From assembly GCF_000208745.1 (NCBI RefSeq), contig NC_030856.1, positions 6,572,239 to 6,636,238 of the forward strand: DNA of 64,000 nt, read 5' to 3'. This stretch comes from Theobroma cacao. Lineage: Eukaryota; Streptophyta; Magnoliopsida; Malvales; Malvaceae. The notes under the pieces are model-generated. The model searched no databases. It had not been told where the DNA came from and saw only the letters and a program-made list of their open reading frames with translations. Shown piece by piece: positions 1 to 11,800 of this stretch (the first letter of the stretch is position 1; the number at the start of each line of letters is the position of its first letter). A program made the translations under genes and the position numbers.

Positions 1-57
1 ATGGAATTTTCTATACATTGAACTAGCTGCTGGATATATAAATATTTCACTTCACAT

Positions 58-410
58 GTCTTGTTTCAAGGGTCCATTTCCTCGAGTGTGAGTGCTCATA
101 AAATGATTAACCCGTTCAAGCTTGGAGTAATGAAGATCATTCTCTTTACAAATTTGGGCAACTTCTTGGGCTGCCAATCTCTACTCCAACCCATCAGCCT
201 ATTCCTGCAATGGACATAGCTACGCATCGGCTGTCATAGCGAAGCCCAGATATCCAGCATCTCTCCTACAAGTGACCGAAGGTCACTTCTGCCGTGCACC
301 ATCAGATACAGGGTCGTAGTAAGTGTAGATTCTAAAGTTTCCGTCCGGTCCAAGTTGAAACACCGACAACGTGCTGTTATACTTTGCATCTCATTCCCAC
401 TAAATACCTT
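58..410 (-). pseudogene. EP1-like (bulb-type lectin) glycoprotein remnant, 3' part only
   Basis: Reading the minus strand, about 308-395 translates to a run including KYNSTLS, LGPDGNFRIYTYYDP and VSDG. These match the segment after the lectin domain of the intact EP1-like gene at 5960-7294 (KYNSTLSILRLGVDGNLRVFTY). Further left, in shifted frames, come GLLGW-like, YSKLERVNHFM and GNGPLKQD, matching the paralogue's start of the Apple/PAN region. In-frame stops and frame changes separate these pieces, and no lectin domain precedes them, so this is a 5'-truncated dead copy. It lies on the same strand as the 5960 gene, suggesting an old local duplication. It may continue left of the window. Homology is clear; exact borders are estimates. 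Confidence 0.8.
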
Positions 411-1267
411 CTCTGCCTCTCATACCAGAAAAAACCACACTGCCTGAGGCAACCTGACTCCACCAGCCCACCACCGCGCCAGCCACCTGACTCCCCACCT
501 GCAGCCCTCGCTTCCTATTTGGCTCTCACCTAGGCCCTGTCACCTCTGTCCCATCACCACCTCTGCGTCGTCATTAGTCATCAACTCTGCCCAGCACGCC
601 AGCAGCCAACAGGTCAGTGTCGCTTCTCTCCCTCTCTCTCTCTGCTCAATACATTGACCAACGTGACAAATCAGAACAATGCGGTATATTACTCTTAAAA
701 CTGTATAAATACCTCGAAATTTATCCTATCCGTATCACCCATCTCTCTCTCTCCAAAAAATGCTTCCAAAAGGTGTTAGATTTAGTTTTAATTGGGTGGT
801 GATCATTGGTGATTTTGAAGGGATTAGATAGATTCTAGCTTCACATTATTGGATCATGTGTTATTGGGAGCTAAAGACTGTTTTTCTCTTAAAGTGGTTT
901 TTACTTTGCTTCTGCTAAGATTGTAGCAAGGGGATTTGCTGCATCAGTGGATGTTCTCTTTCTTGTTGCATGGGAAAGGAAAATGGACTAGGACTGAATT
1001 CAATCAAAGCCAGAGCGCGTGTTGGTTTCTTATGTAGGTGTTAGCATATATGGGTTCTAAATCAGTTGAGGACATGATAGAGGCCTCATCCGAGGTCCAT
1101 TCTTGTGGGTTTCATATGCATGGTTTGGAGTCAATGTAAAAGACTTTTATATCCCTGGAGAGGTGTCATTACCACACCTGTTTAGATTTAAGACTCAATT
1201 TACTCAATCCCAGGATTTTTACTTGGCCAATTCCAGCGCTGAAATTGAGATTTGATACTTCGGCACC
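411..1267. other. Intergenic / 5' flank of DRT101, with a C-rich stretch
   Basis: No convincing gene. Bases about 425-625 are strikingly C-rich (repeated CCACC, CCAGC and CTGACTCC words), unlike the AT-rich surroundings, and are followed by CT microsatellite sequence near 628-650. The part next to 1268 must hold the promoter and 5' UTR of the mutase gene. I see no clear TATA box to fix the transcription start. Confidence 0.5.
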
Positions 1268-4200
1268 ATGAAAGAAGAACAAAGCTCACTTCTTCTCAAA
1301 TCCTCCTCTCTATTCCCTCCCCCCCAAGGTACTTCCTTTCTTTCCTTTAAAACAAAAGACATTGTTTTCATTTCTTTTACTAAAATATGAGAATTTTGTT
1401 TTGTTTTGTTTTAGGAGTAAAGCTATCATATGGAACAGCAGGGTTCAGGGCAGATGCATCAATCCTTAAATCAGCAGTTTACAGAGTTGGGATATTGGCT
1501 GCTTTAAGGTCATTGAAAACTCAATCAGTGGTTGGAGTGATGATCACAGCTTCACATAATAAGGTTACTGACAATGGAGTCAAAATTGTTGACCCAAGTG
1601 GCGGGATGCTCTCTCAAGAATGGGAGCCTTTTGCTGATCAACTTGTCAATGCTCAAACTCCTGAAACTCTTCTCTCAGTGAGTAACTTTTTATGTTTTTG
1701 GATGTGGGTTTTATTTGTTATGTAGTTATTTTGTTGAAATTATTGATGAAACGGGGTGGGAATTGGTGCATTTTAATTTTGTTTTATGCCATCTTGGTTG
1801 ATGGTTTTTGTTGGGTGTTTCATACTTGAGAAGCAATAATTTTTTTCCCCTGACGAGGATGCGAGTAGACCTTACCAATGTAATTAACCAAACAAGACCC
1901 TGCGGAAGAAGAAAACCAACTAACATAATCTAAAAATCCAGCATATAGCCCGAGAGAATCCAATTTGAAGTTAAAGCAAACCCTAGCAAGGTGGGACTTG
2001 GACTTAAGACCTAATGTTTCAGTGACCTCCCCTTTAACATTAAGATAAGGTCTCATTGACTAAAGAACAATCATTTTTGATGCTATATTTTATGTTTGTT
2101 TGATGGGCCATAGTGAACTGAAGGTGTACTAGTTTTGTTTAAGCTCAAAAATTCAAAAAAAATTTATCTACTTCTTTTTCTTCTTCTAATTCTAGTGTTT
2201 ATTGTCTATTTAAATAAATGGAGGATTCTGAGGGAAATGAGTGCGAAGAGAGAATTTTAAATTTCTCCCAGGATTTGTAATTGAGTATAGGAAGTGCATA
2301 TTAGACTTATTATAAGATGTTGCTTAAAACAGATCATAAGAGAATGTGTGGAGAAGGAAAAAATCCCATTTGATGGAGTGCAATCGGCAGAGATATTGTT
2401 GGGAAGAGACACACGGCCTAGTGGGGAATCTCTCCTGGAAGCTGCAAAGCATGTGTGCCTTCTTTCAATCACTATTACTTTTGCCGAAACTTCGATAATT
2501 TTCTTTGTGATGGTAAATATATCTATGATTTGCTAATATTTAATCCATTTAATTGAAGGGTATAAGTTCAATTTTTGGAGCTATTGCACTTGACTTGGGG
2601 ATTTTAACAACCCCACAGCTGCATTGGATGGTTCATGCTAGGAATAAAGGCATGAAAGCGACTGAACCTGCCTACTTTGAACAGATTTCGAGCTCATTCA
2701 GGTTAGTTGGAGGCTTAAATATCTTTTTAGTCATTTATATAATTTGAAATTATAATATTACACCATTCTTTAGGTGCTTGATAGACTTGATCCCAAATGG
2801 AACAAAGGTCAACAAGCTGGATAATAGAGTGGTGGTTGATGGGGCTGATGGTGTGGGTGGAGAGAAACTTTTAGTCTTGAAAAACATGTTGACCGATTTA
2901 GTTATTGAGGTTCGTAATTCTGGTAAAGATGGAGGTTTACTAAATGATGGGGTTGGTGCTGATTATGTACAGAAAGAGAAGGTTGTCCCACGTGGATTTG
3001 GTTCCAATGATGTAGGAAAAAGGTGAGCTATCTCTTCATATTTTGGAGTAAATTAATCACAGTTGTTAACTGATTAGAAGCTTATTATTCTTGCATCTTT
3101 CTAAATTATTGATCAAGTATTAAAAGTGCATGTTTATTGCAACTCTGTTCTGGCAAGTACATTTGGTAAAAAAGATAACAACTAAACATGGAACAAATTT
3201 TAAGTCATATTCAGTTCTTTCAATAATTAGTTTGTGTGATATTTCATGTCATCATTATTGGCACTTTTTCAATAGTTTGATAAGTGGCAAATTAGCACTG
3301 CTTAATGAAGTGATTACTTATTAGGCAATTGATCATTGGCTAAGTAGTATAAAGCTAGTTTGGCTGCTTGATACATAATGATTGTTGACAGTGCTTTCAG
3401 TGTGATCCTTGCTTTGGTACATGTTATGTATGTTAAAATCTGGTCATATTATGAAAGTTTTGGTTATGGTGGGGGGAGGAGAATAACTGCTTTTTATTAT
3501 CAGGTGTGCAAGTTTGGATGGAGATGCTGATCGCCTTGTGTATTTTTCAGTTCCATCTAATAGTAGCAGCAAAATTGATCTTGTTGATGGGGACAAAATA
3601 TTATCCTTGTTTGCTTTATTCATCAAAGAGCAGCTAAACATTCTGACCAGGGAGGGGAATAAAAAATCAAATAATAATTTTCAAGCTCATCTTGGTGTTG
3701 TACAGACAGCTTATGCAAACGGAGCATCAACCGATTACCTCAAGCAGTTGGGTTTAGAAGTCATTTTTACTCCAACAGGGGTGAAACACTTACATGAGAA
3801 AGCTGCTCAGTTTGATATTGGAATCTATTTTGAGGCCAATGGTCATGGCACTATCCTGTTCTCAGAATCTTTCTTATCTTGGTTAGAGGCTAGGAACAAT
3901 GAGCTCGCTTTGGTGTCAGAAGGTTATTTCTGATGCAGTCTTTTTCCTTCTAAGAACCATGCATGATAGTTTATTGAGTAGTAGGACATTTTTTTGCAGG
4001 ATCCGAACAGCAGAAAGCTGCTTTAAGACTACTATCAGTCAGTAAGTTGATCAACCAAGCTGTTGGAGATGCTTTGAGTTGCTTGCTCTTGGTTGAGGCA
4101 ATTTTGCAACATATGGATTGGTCCATACATAAATGGAATGAACTTTACCAGGATCTACCTAGTCGACAGCTTAAGGTCAGTTTTCTTGATTACTCTTGGA

Positions 4201-5170
4201 GAAGAATAAAGAAAAAGTCTTTCTCATCTGTAGCAGGAACCTTATCTGCCTTCCTCACTATTTTCATGTAAACTAGACTTTTGGAAGGTTTTAAATAAGG
4301 CTCTTTTACACCTTACACCTAGGAGACTTTCTAAATTGTTAATAGTTTTGTTTGGCATGCTTCTCTTGAAGTTGGTTGAAGAGGTAGATGCCATTTTATT
4401 TTTCCCATGCTAGGGAGAAAAGATGATCATGTCTGTGAAGATTGAAAATGCTGCATATAATCCTCGAGATTAGCAGTTTAGCTAAGTAATGGAGATAAAG
4501 ACTGAGGTTTGACATGACTTTTCACCAAAACTAATAAAGTTTGGCTAGTGTATCATTCACTTAAATATCTTGGATTTATTGCATCAAAAGAAAAAAAAAA
4601 ATATTGGATACAGCTGATTTCTGCATGCTGGGTTCCCCTGATGTTATTTTTGTCTATAAACTTTTCTACAGTTTGCCTTCCGTTAGCAATGCTTGTGCTA
4701 ATTAATGCTTCCATTGGTTGTGTCAGGTCAAAGTTGTTGACAGAACAGCTGTTGTCACAACAAATGCAGAAACTGTGGCTGTGACCCCCCCTGGAATTCA
4801 AGAAGCCATTGATGCTGAAACTGGTAGCTTTTTGTCATTTATCTTTTGCTAATGCATGTTTTTCTGCTTATTCTCTGTGTCTTATTAGCTTTTTTTTTTG
4901 TTATATTATTCGATGAATGTCTTACCTAAGGGCATAATTTTCTCTTAAATTCTTTTCAGGCCACCTGTATATATAACTATTTCTTTTTTAATTTTTAAAA
5001 ACAATGCAGCAAAGTACCCTAGAGGTCGGTGTTTCATACGACCATCAGGTACAGAGGATGTCGTTCGTGTATATGCAGAGGCATCCACACAAGAAGCTGC
5101 AGACAGCTTGGCCAACTCTGTTGCGAAACTTGTTGATCAGTTTCTAGGATTTGGCAGCTCTGCACAGTAG
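1268..5170 (+). CDS. DRT101: Phosphoacetylglucosamine mutase (nine exons)
   Basis: Interconverts GlcNAc-6-phosphate and GlcNAc-1-phosphate in cytosolic UDP-GlcNAc synthesis, which feeds N-glycans, GPI anchors and O-GlcNAc. Exons I infer: 1268-1328, 1415-1677, 2333-2452, 2559-2701, 2774-3022, 3504-3922, 4000-4175, 4727-4823, 5010-5170. All introns are GT-AG and the frame stays open, giving 562 residues, the usual plant length. Alpha-D-phosphohexomutase hallmarks are present: the phosphoserine loop TASHN (Ser67), the metal loop DGDADR (284-289), the sugar loop FEANGHGT (from 388) and the phosphate-binding loop RPSGTED (520-526). The sequence tracks Arabidopsis DRT101 as I remember it. The ATG at 1268 starts [13 protein letters not shown], aligning with the known N-terminus. 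No lesion seen. A candidate AATAAA lies at 5482. Confidence 0.96.
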
Positions 5171-5959
5171 CTTCCCAATGGTTTTTCTTTTAATGCAACA
5201 GAAGTCAGAAGATGTCAAACAGGCGGTTCTAATTTAACCAACTAAAGTTTCAGAGATGATTTACAACTGGAGGTACAAATAGCTTCCGAGAATCTATCCT
5301 GGTTTTATAAACAGTAAAACTTATCATCTTATTGTAGAGGCATTGACATCAATGTAAGTTTTGTCTCTACTTGTAACAACTTGGATTTGGTTTAGTGGTT
5401 CTTACTATTCTAGTGCAGAGTCAATGTCCAAATTTTTTTTAAATTCCCCTTTCTATTCATCTTTGTTCCTTTATAGACTATAATAAAAAGCAGCAGGACT
5501 CCAAAGAGCAACAAAAACTTCCTCTTGTCAAATTCAGTTTATTGACCACAAATGAGATACTTATAGATTGAAGAAATGAAATGAAAATCAGAGTCCATGA
5601 ATTCCTTATGTTCTTTCATAGGTGGACTCCAGATGGATAGATAAAGGAAAATAAAAACTTTATTACATGTAATCTGGAATACAAGTAGATTTTATCCAGA
5701 TTACATTTAGATCTTACAGAAGATTTTGTAATTGTCAAACATAAGTATCATAAAATTATATTAAATCTTACAAAATTCCAAGAAACATGAACTCTTTCCA
5801 TAAACACTTTGGGGTGATTCAAACATACAATTGTTTTATTATCAAACAGAAAAGTAAAAAAACAGGCAAATACAAGAGGGAAAAAGAGAGCTACAAGTGA
5901 CAACTACAAAGTACAAACTTCATCTTCAGCATTTTACTTTGCTTGGCTCTTAAAATTCA
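5171..5959. other. Convergent 3' flanks of DRT101 and the EP1-like gene
   Basis: Noncoding space between two convergent genes. It carries AATAAA at 5482-5487 for the plus-strand gene and TTTATT (AATAAA on minus) at 5835-5840, about 120 bases past the stop of the minus-strand gene. Nothing else recognised. Confidence 0.6.
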
Positions 5960-7294
5960 TCACTTCTTGGGTGCCCTGATGTAACCAACATGGGAAGAGT
6001 TTGAGGTTGCAGCCAGGGTTTTCAGCTCATTAGCAATCCAACATTTGGATGTTTCCCTGTGGTAAAAGTAGCCCAAACACTTGCAATCCGAGGTACATTT
6101 CCTCCCACAGTCACTCTCCTTCATGGGCCCTTGTCCTTCATTGTACTGGCTCATGAAATGGTTAACTCCATCAAGCTTGTAGTAGGTGAAATCATTAGGC
6201 CTACAAGAGGTCAGTTTCTGCGGCTGACAATTCTTGTTCCAACCCAATAATCCATTCGGTGATGGGCAAGCAACACATTGATTCTCCTCACAAAGCCCAA
6301 AGCTACCACACCTCTCAGGTAATTCACATTCTGTACCCCATATTGAGTCCCTAGAGAAGAGAGTGAATGTCTCTTCCCATGCTCTTGAATCAACCTTGTC
6401 AAAGTAGGTAAAGACCCTAAGGTTTCCGTCCACCCCAAGTCGAAGAATCGACAACGTGCTGTTGTACTTCGGCCTAGTCAAAATGAGATTCCCGGTGCCG
6501 AAGGAGGAGTTAGCCACAGTGTAATCTAGCAAAACATCATAGGCAGAACCATCACTGGCAGAGTCTGGTTTAACATTTAGTGTCACAGACTGTAAAGTAC
6601 CATCTTGGGTACTAGGCCAAACAGATGATTTGAAGTAGACGAGAGGCTTAGGGGAGTTCAGGCCCTTATACTGCAAAACCAATCCTTTGGGCTCTATCAC
6701 CAAGCTGTAAGCGCCATCCACATTCTTCTGGGCAGAAGCCCGGCTCACAAGATTGGTCGCGGCTCCTATCCTAAGAGATTGGCCCACCAAGAGGGTATCC
6801 GTTGGATGATCAAAACTTTGCCAAGTGAACTTGCCCTTGGAGTCATGTAGCACCATGTTACCATTTGGCAACAGTTTGAAGCCTACCACACCTTTGTTGG
6901 CAGTGTTACTTTGCCAAGCAATCCGGCCATCTGCATCCGCCAACACAAGATTTCCGTCCGTCCCCAGAGAGAAGGTGGCGTTCTCGCGAACCGGGTTCCC
7001 CCGGTTGGCTTCCCAAACCCAACGGAATAGTGATTCCGAACGCGTGGTAGCCATGCGTAACGCAAGGGTGAAGGCATTAGGGGTGGTGTTATAAAAGGCA
7101 AGTTGGAATGGGGCGTTAGCTATACTTAAGACACGGTAATTTCCATCATATTCAACAACAAATGGCCCAAATTCACCTTGGTTGACAAACTTAAATGTTG
7201 CCGAGGGAGGAACAGCGGCCCTGGTATTAAAAGAAAAGAGCAACAAGATAGAGAAGGACAGCAATGACATGGTGAGAGAAGGGGAAAGAGACAT
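5960..7294 (-). CDS. EP1-like secreted glycoprotein (bulb-type lectin + PAN/Apple)
   Basis: Intronless, 444 residues. Hydrophobic signal peptide at about 1-26 (LLSFSILLLFSF then TRAAVPP). A bulb-type mannose-lectin (B_lectin) region spans about 60-175, with the paired repeats GTDGNLVLADADGRIAWQS and LPNGNMVLHDSKGKFTWQS and the family motif FDHPTDTLL. A Cys-rich segment follows (CELPERCGSFGLC, CVACPSPNGLLGW), then a PAN/Apple-like C-terminus (CRKCTSDCKCLGYFY-type cysteines). There is no transmembrane segment or kinase, so this is the secreted EP1 type (carrot epidermis glycoprotein family), not an S-domain receptor kinase. The classical mannose site QxDxNxVxY is not intact in the repeats I read, so sugar binding is uncertain. 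NxT/S sites suggest N-glycosylation. TATA box at 7358-7365. Product is expected in the cell wall or apoplast; its function is poorly known. Confidence 0.93.
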   Translation of the reverse strand: MSLSPSLTMSLLSFSILLLFSFNTRAAVPPSATFKFVNQGEFGPFVVEYDGNYRVLSIANAPFQLAFYNTTPNAFTLALRMATTRSESLFRWVWEANRGNPVRENATFSLGTDGNLVLADADGRIAWQSNTANKGVVGFKLLPNGNMVLHDSKGKFTWQSFDHPTDTLLVGQSLRIGAATNLVSRASAQKNVDGAYSLVIEPKGLVLQYKGLNSPKPLVYFKSSVWPSTQDGTLQSVTLNVKPDSASDGSAYDVLLDYTVANSSFGTGNLILTRPKYNSTLSILRLGVDGNLRVFTYFDKVDSRAWEETFTLFSRDSIWGTECELPERCGSFGLCEENQCVACPSPNGLLGWNKNCQPQKLTSCRPNDFTYYKLDGVNHFMSQYNEGQGPMKESDCGRKCTSDCKCLGYFYHRETSKCWIANELKTLAATSNSSHVGYIRAPKK

Positions 7295-7357
7295 TTTTGG
7301 ATATTAAAATTAGTTAGCTGTGGCAACTTGTGGAGCTGAGGCTACCAGGCAGGTCTA

Positions 7358-7365
7358 TATTTATA
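7358..7365 (-). promoter_or_regulatory. TATA box of the 5960-7294 EP1-like gene
   Basis: TATAAATA on the minus strand, about 64-71 bases upstream of the ATG at 7294, a normal plant spacing for a short 5' leader. Confidence 0.6.
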
Positions 7366-10350
7366 AGGAATCCTTCAAGGTACTTTGGGTATTAAAAATA
7401 GTTTGAAAACAAAAAATCTTTTCCTTCCACTAGACGATGTCTATCATGTCGGATCCACCATGTTTGACCTTATTACCATTAATAAAACAAAACAGGCAAT
7501 GCGTGTCGAGAATGAGATTCCTATTTCTGCAAGTGCGGGAAATCTTCAGCCAGGTTCAGCCAACCTAGGCTGCTTCAATTGAATTACATTTACCCTGCAA
7601 AGCAGCAACACCGACTGAAAATTTTTGCAAACAGTCAAAGCTAGAGGTCTGATATGATGATTGCATCGAATTGAATATTAGAGCAAATCCAAATGCAACT
7701 CAATACATTATCTGTAAACCGGTGGTCCATTTAATAAAGGTGGTGGCTGCCAAACTAATTAAAGTTTGTTTGACCAATATCTAGAATCTGGATTCTGGAA
7801 TGGGCCTCATGCTGTCATTTTCTGTCTCAGAAACAATTTACACTGGCCGATTTAATAATCGTGAAAAGAGAATCTGTGATTGCTAATATCCAAAGCAAAG
7901 TAGCAATCACAAATTCTCTCCAAGATAATAAATTAAGCCAAGGGTGAGACGCTAAGAAAAGTTTCTGCCAATTTGATTTGATTTGCTACACAGTTTACGT
8001 GCATGTAATCTGTTCAAACTGTTTCAAACATATATTTATCTATTTGAATGTCAAAATCATAAGAATTGTTATTATATCAAACAAACAAAGTTTAAAGAGT
8101 TAGCTTCACACCCTCAATTATCATTTGCGTGACAAGCAACCAACTTTGATCTCAGCCATTTTGGACTTTATTTAATTGAAAAACAAGGGAACAAGAATGA
8201 ACCAGATACGACCGGGACAGCACTGACTTTCTGTCTTATCTGGTGGCTTTGGAAAGTCTATGGCATCACCTTAGCTGTGCTGCAATTATTTCTGGGCCAA
8301 GCCGAAGGTTAGCAAGCCACGCCTGCGCCACTGTACGGGCCACTGACATGTAAGTGCTATGGATAAACAAGATTAATACATAGTACCTTAAAGTGCTAAT
8401 TAAAATATTTTTTTTACTTTTTTCCATATTTTAGAAAGCTTTGTTTCACATTGCAGTCTTGATGTCCTTGTACCGAGTACTGCTGAGGTCTTAGTTGCAA
8501 GCTTGGTTTTAAAATAATAAAAGGGCTCATGGCTTCTTCCAAAGTTAAAAGAGTCTTGAGATCAAATGTTAAGATTCCTTCCTACTTACCATAATCATAA
8601 GACAAATGCACTTGACTAGATCATCCAAAAATTCATAGGGATCATATCATCGCGTTTGTTAAGAATTCGATAACGTTATGACTGTGATTTTAAATTATTG
8701 AGAGTGATTAAGTCATTGTCTTGAAGTGATCTAATTTTTATATAAAATTATTAAGTAATAAAAATATTATGGTGGTTGATTAATTAGATTGTCGCAATGA
8801 TCTTGAAAATGATATCAAATATTGTCTAAATAGTTGTGTTTTTGAAGTGTTTTTATTTTTAGTTAAGTTTACAATGAAGAATTTTTTTAAAAATTTATTA
8901 CATATTTAAAAGAAAGTCTCAAAGGGACTTCTTCATTTTGCTACATGTCAAGTTAAAGAGTGGACACATTTTTGTATACTTTTTATTTATATTTTAATAT
9001 CATTTGTTGAGTCACGTTTTTGTTTCCAATGTTTGCCAGTCGGTTGATTGGGTTTTGGTCAAGGTTTTGAGCTGTCGATTGAAGTGAATTTGGAGAGAGT
9101 TTTAAGCTTTGGGTTTAGGCTTGAAAAAAAATATAAAGAGGGTTATGCATGTATTTATTGGTTTTTAGAGGGATTTTATCTCTTTACTGTATCTTTTAAG
9201 AATTCTTGATGAATCCATTAATTTTAAAAAGAATCTTCTCATCGTTTCATGAATCCAGCAATTATTGCTAAAATGCTTTCAGTATCTTTTTGAAATTATC
9301 CTTTCAAAAAGTATCTTTGTTCATGATTACAAAATAACAATATGTTACCGACACAGTACGAGGGTAAAATGCTAGTTTATTTAAAAGAAGTGAATTTCAA
9401 TTTAGAAGAAAGATGAAGGCACCTTTGAAATTCTATTGTTTTGGATTTGCTTTGTAATTTTACTTTGACAAAATTGAATAAAAAAAACTCATTACAAATA
9501 GACAAAAGGAGAAACTAAGTGCATAATCTCCTTACTTAAAAAGTAGAATTCAAATCCCTTTTATCTCAATTATAAAAAAGCAAAAAGGATAGATAGTTGT
9601 CAACTTGTTGACACTTTTGTCCCAATTTGATTTGGATAATGTTGGGAGCATTACTGCAAATTGCTTATGTCGCTTTCTTTCTCTTTGGTTTTTCGTTTTT
9701 TTTTTAACTCAATCTAAAAAGTCATTTTCGAAAGAAAAAGGAGAAGACAAATACAAGGTAAAGGAATCCAAGGATAGGCCAACTTGATTTGGATAATGTT
9801 TGCTTATCATTTCGTCCAATAAGACTAAACATGGGGGACGTCTCTTTATTGAATATGCAGAGTAATGAATTTCTGAGCAGAAGTACAGCAAATTGAAGAT
9901 GAAAATGGGACAGATTTTCAATGCAGTGGACCATATACACAGCTGCTGCAGCATATGCTTTCTGATTCCACACCATGGAATAAAGATATTTCCCTAGCTT
10001 CAGCACATATCTATGGTCCATTGCTTAAGATACACTTCCTAGATGTATAACATTACAGGGCGAGTGCTTAGACTTTAATTTTCTCTACCATGAGCTGATT
10101 CAGTAGTTTGAATCAAAGTTTTGGACAGAAGCTTCATGTCAATAAGGGACTATTGGTAAGATTCAAATTAAATCACTAACTTGTCCTTGAGATATCAACC
10201 AGGCAGAGCACATTGGAACTGATAATAACTTACAATGGCCGAAGTGCCACAGGACTTGACCAATTCACCATAACTAGCCAAACCTACTTATCTTGACTTT
10301 CAACACCAGATTAAGTTGTCTTTGAAAAGTATTTTTCCTTATCTGCACAA
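7366..10350. other. 3 kb spacer between divergent EP1-like genes
   Basis: AT-rich, with no supported gene. The outer ends are the promoters of the two head-to-head EP1-like genes. Around 9500-9580 a weak tRNA-like B-box word (ATTCAAATCCC) hints at an old SINE, but I cannot support the rest of such an element. Confidence 0.5.
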
Positions 10351-10358
10351 TATATATG
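10351..10358 (+). promoter_or_regulatory. TATA box of the 10421 EP1-like gene
   Basis: TATATATG, 63-70 bases before the ATG at 10421. The distance is nearly the same as in the divergent paralogue at 7294, which supports the chosen start. Confidence 0.5.
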
Positions 10359-10420
10359 GACCAGTCCTAGTATCTGATCATCCACAGCAAGCTTACTCAC
10401 TTAGGAAAGTTTGGGCAGTT

Positions 10421-11800
10421 ATGGCTTCTCCAATATCTTCACTCTTCTTGCATTTCATTTTCCTTTCCCTCTTTGCCTTGGCTACTACTGCTCTAGCCAA
10501 AGTCCCTGCAAACCAAACCTTCAGGTTCGTCAATCAAGGTGAATTCGGAGATCGGATAATCGAGTACGACGCTAGCTACCGAGTAATCCGAAACGATGTT
10601 TACACTTTTCTTGCCATCCCTTTTCGCCTTTGTTTCTACAACACCACTCCCGATGCTTTCATTTTCGCCATCAGAGCTGGCTTTCCCAACGATGAAAGCC
10701 TAATGAGGTGGGTGTGGGACGCCAACCGCAACGATCCGGTTCGTGAAAACGCCACTCTTACCTTCGGCGAGGACGGGAATTTCGTTCTGGCGGATGCCGA
10801 CGGTCGTGTAGTTTGGCAGACCAACACGGCTAACAAAGGGGTCACGGGCATTAAGTTACTAACAAATGGTAACTTAGTACTGTTTGATAAAAATGGCAAA
10901 TTCGTATGGCAGAGTTTCGATTATCCAACAGATACTTTGTTGGTGGGTCAGTCTGTTAAAATCAACGGTCGGAACAAGCTCGTTTGCCGAACATCTGACA
11001 TGGACGGCTCTGATGGACCCTATAGTATGATACTAGACCGTAACGGGTTCATCATGTATCTAAACAATTCAGGTCAGCTTCTTATTTACGGGGGTTGGCC
11101 TATAAAAGACTTTGGAGACATTGTGACATTTGATGCCGTGCCTGAAAATGATAACGCAACAGCTTACGAGTTAGTCCTAAGGACGACAACACTACAAGCT
11201 CATCAGGGTGGTTCTCTGCCAGGCAACGGGCGGCGGCGACTCCTCCAGGTCCGTCCGATAGGTGGTGGGGGTGAAAAATTCCTCAATAAACTGAACTACA
11301 ATGCCACAAGTTCGTTTCTAAGACTTGGATCTGATGGAAACTTGAGAGCCTACACATACTATGACCCAGTGAGCTATTTAAAATGGGAAGAGAGCTTTGC
11401 TTTCTTCTCGAGTTACTTTGTTAGAGAATGTGCTTTGCCATCAAAATGTGGCTCATTCGGGTTATGTGACAAAAGGATGTGCGTGGCTTGTCCAAGTCCA
11501 AGAGGTCTTTTGGGATGGAGTGAAAGCTGTAAACCACCAAAGCTGGCCGCTTGTGGGAAAGGAGCTAAAGTTGAATACTACAAAATTGTAGGTGTGGAGC
11601 ATTTTTTGAACCCATATTTGGACGATGGAGAAGGTCCAATGAAGGTTGAGCAGTGCAGAGACAAGTGTAGTAGAGATTGCAAATGTTTGGGGTTCATTTA
11701 CAAGGAAGATACATTCAAGTGCTTGACTGCTCCTGTACTTGGGACTCTGATAAAAAATGTCAATACTACTTCTGTAGGATATATTAAGTACACAAGGTAG
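10421..11800 (+). CDS. EP1-like secreted glycoprotein with an extra tribasic insert
   Basis: Intronless, 459 residues from MASPISSLFLHFIFL. This ATG begins a clean signal peptide ending near TTALA, and a TATA box lies about 65 bases upstream. An in-frame ATG-less extension further upstream is not needed. Same order as the 5960 gene: FRFVNQGEFG, B_lectin repeats (GEDGNFVLADADG, LTNGNLVLFDKNG), FDYPTDTLL, the Cys cluster (CALPSKCGSFGLC, CVACPSPRGLLGW) and a PAN/Apple end with CRDKCSRDCKCLGFIY. Compared with the paralogue it has an additional stretch of about 20-30 residues, including RRRLLQ (271-276) and GGGGEK, between the lectin and Cys-rich parts. AATAAA lies at 11871, 70 bases after the stop. 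Expected to be a secreted wall glycoprotein; carbohydrate binding is untested. Confidence 0.93.
   Translation: MASPISSLFLHFIFLSLFALATTALAKVPANQTFRFVNQGEFGDRIIEYDASYRVIRNDVYTFLAIPFRLCFYNTTPDAFIFAIRAGFPNDESLMRWVWDANRNDPVRENATLTFGEDGNFVLADADGRVVWQTNTANKGVTGIKLLTNGNLVLFDKNGKFVWQSFDYPTDTLLVGQSVKINGRNKLVCRTSDMDGSDGPYSMILDRNGFIMYLNNSGQLLIYGGWPIKDFGDIVTFDAVPENDNATAYELVLRTTTLQAHQGGSLPGNGRRRLLQVRPIGGGGEKFLNKLNYNATSSFLRLGSDGNLRAYTYYDPVSYLKWEESFAFFSSYFVRECALPSKCGSFGLCDKRMCVACPSPRGLLGWSESCKPPKLAACGKGAKVEYYKIVGVEHFLNPYLDDGEGPMKVEQCRDKCSRDCKCLGFIYKEDTFKCLTAPVLGTLIKNVNTTSVGYIKYTR

Noticed and set aside
10316..10420. 35-codon N-terminal extension of the EP1-like gene at 10421
   Set aside because: It lies across the TATA box and precedes a clean signal peptide; the extension would bury that signal.
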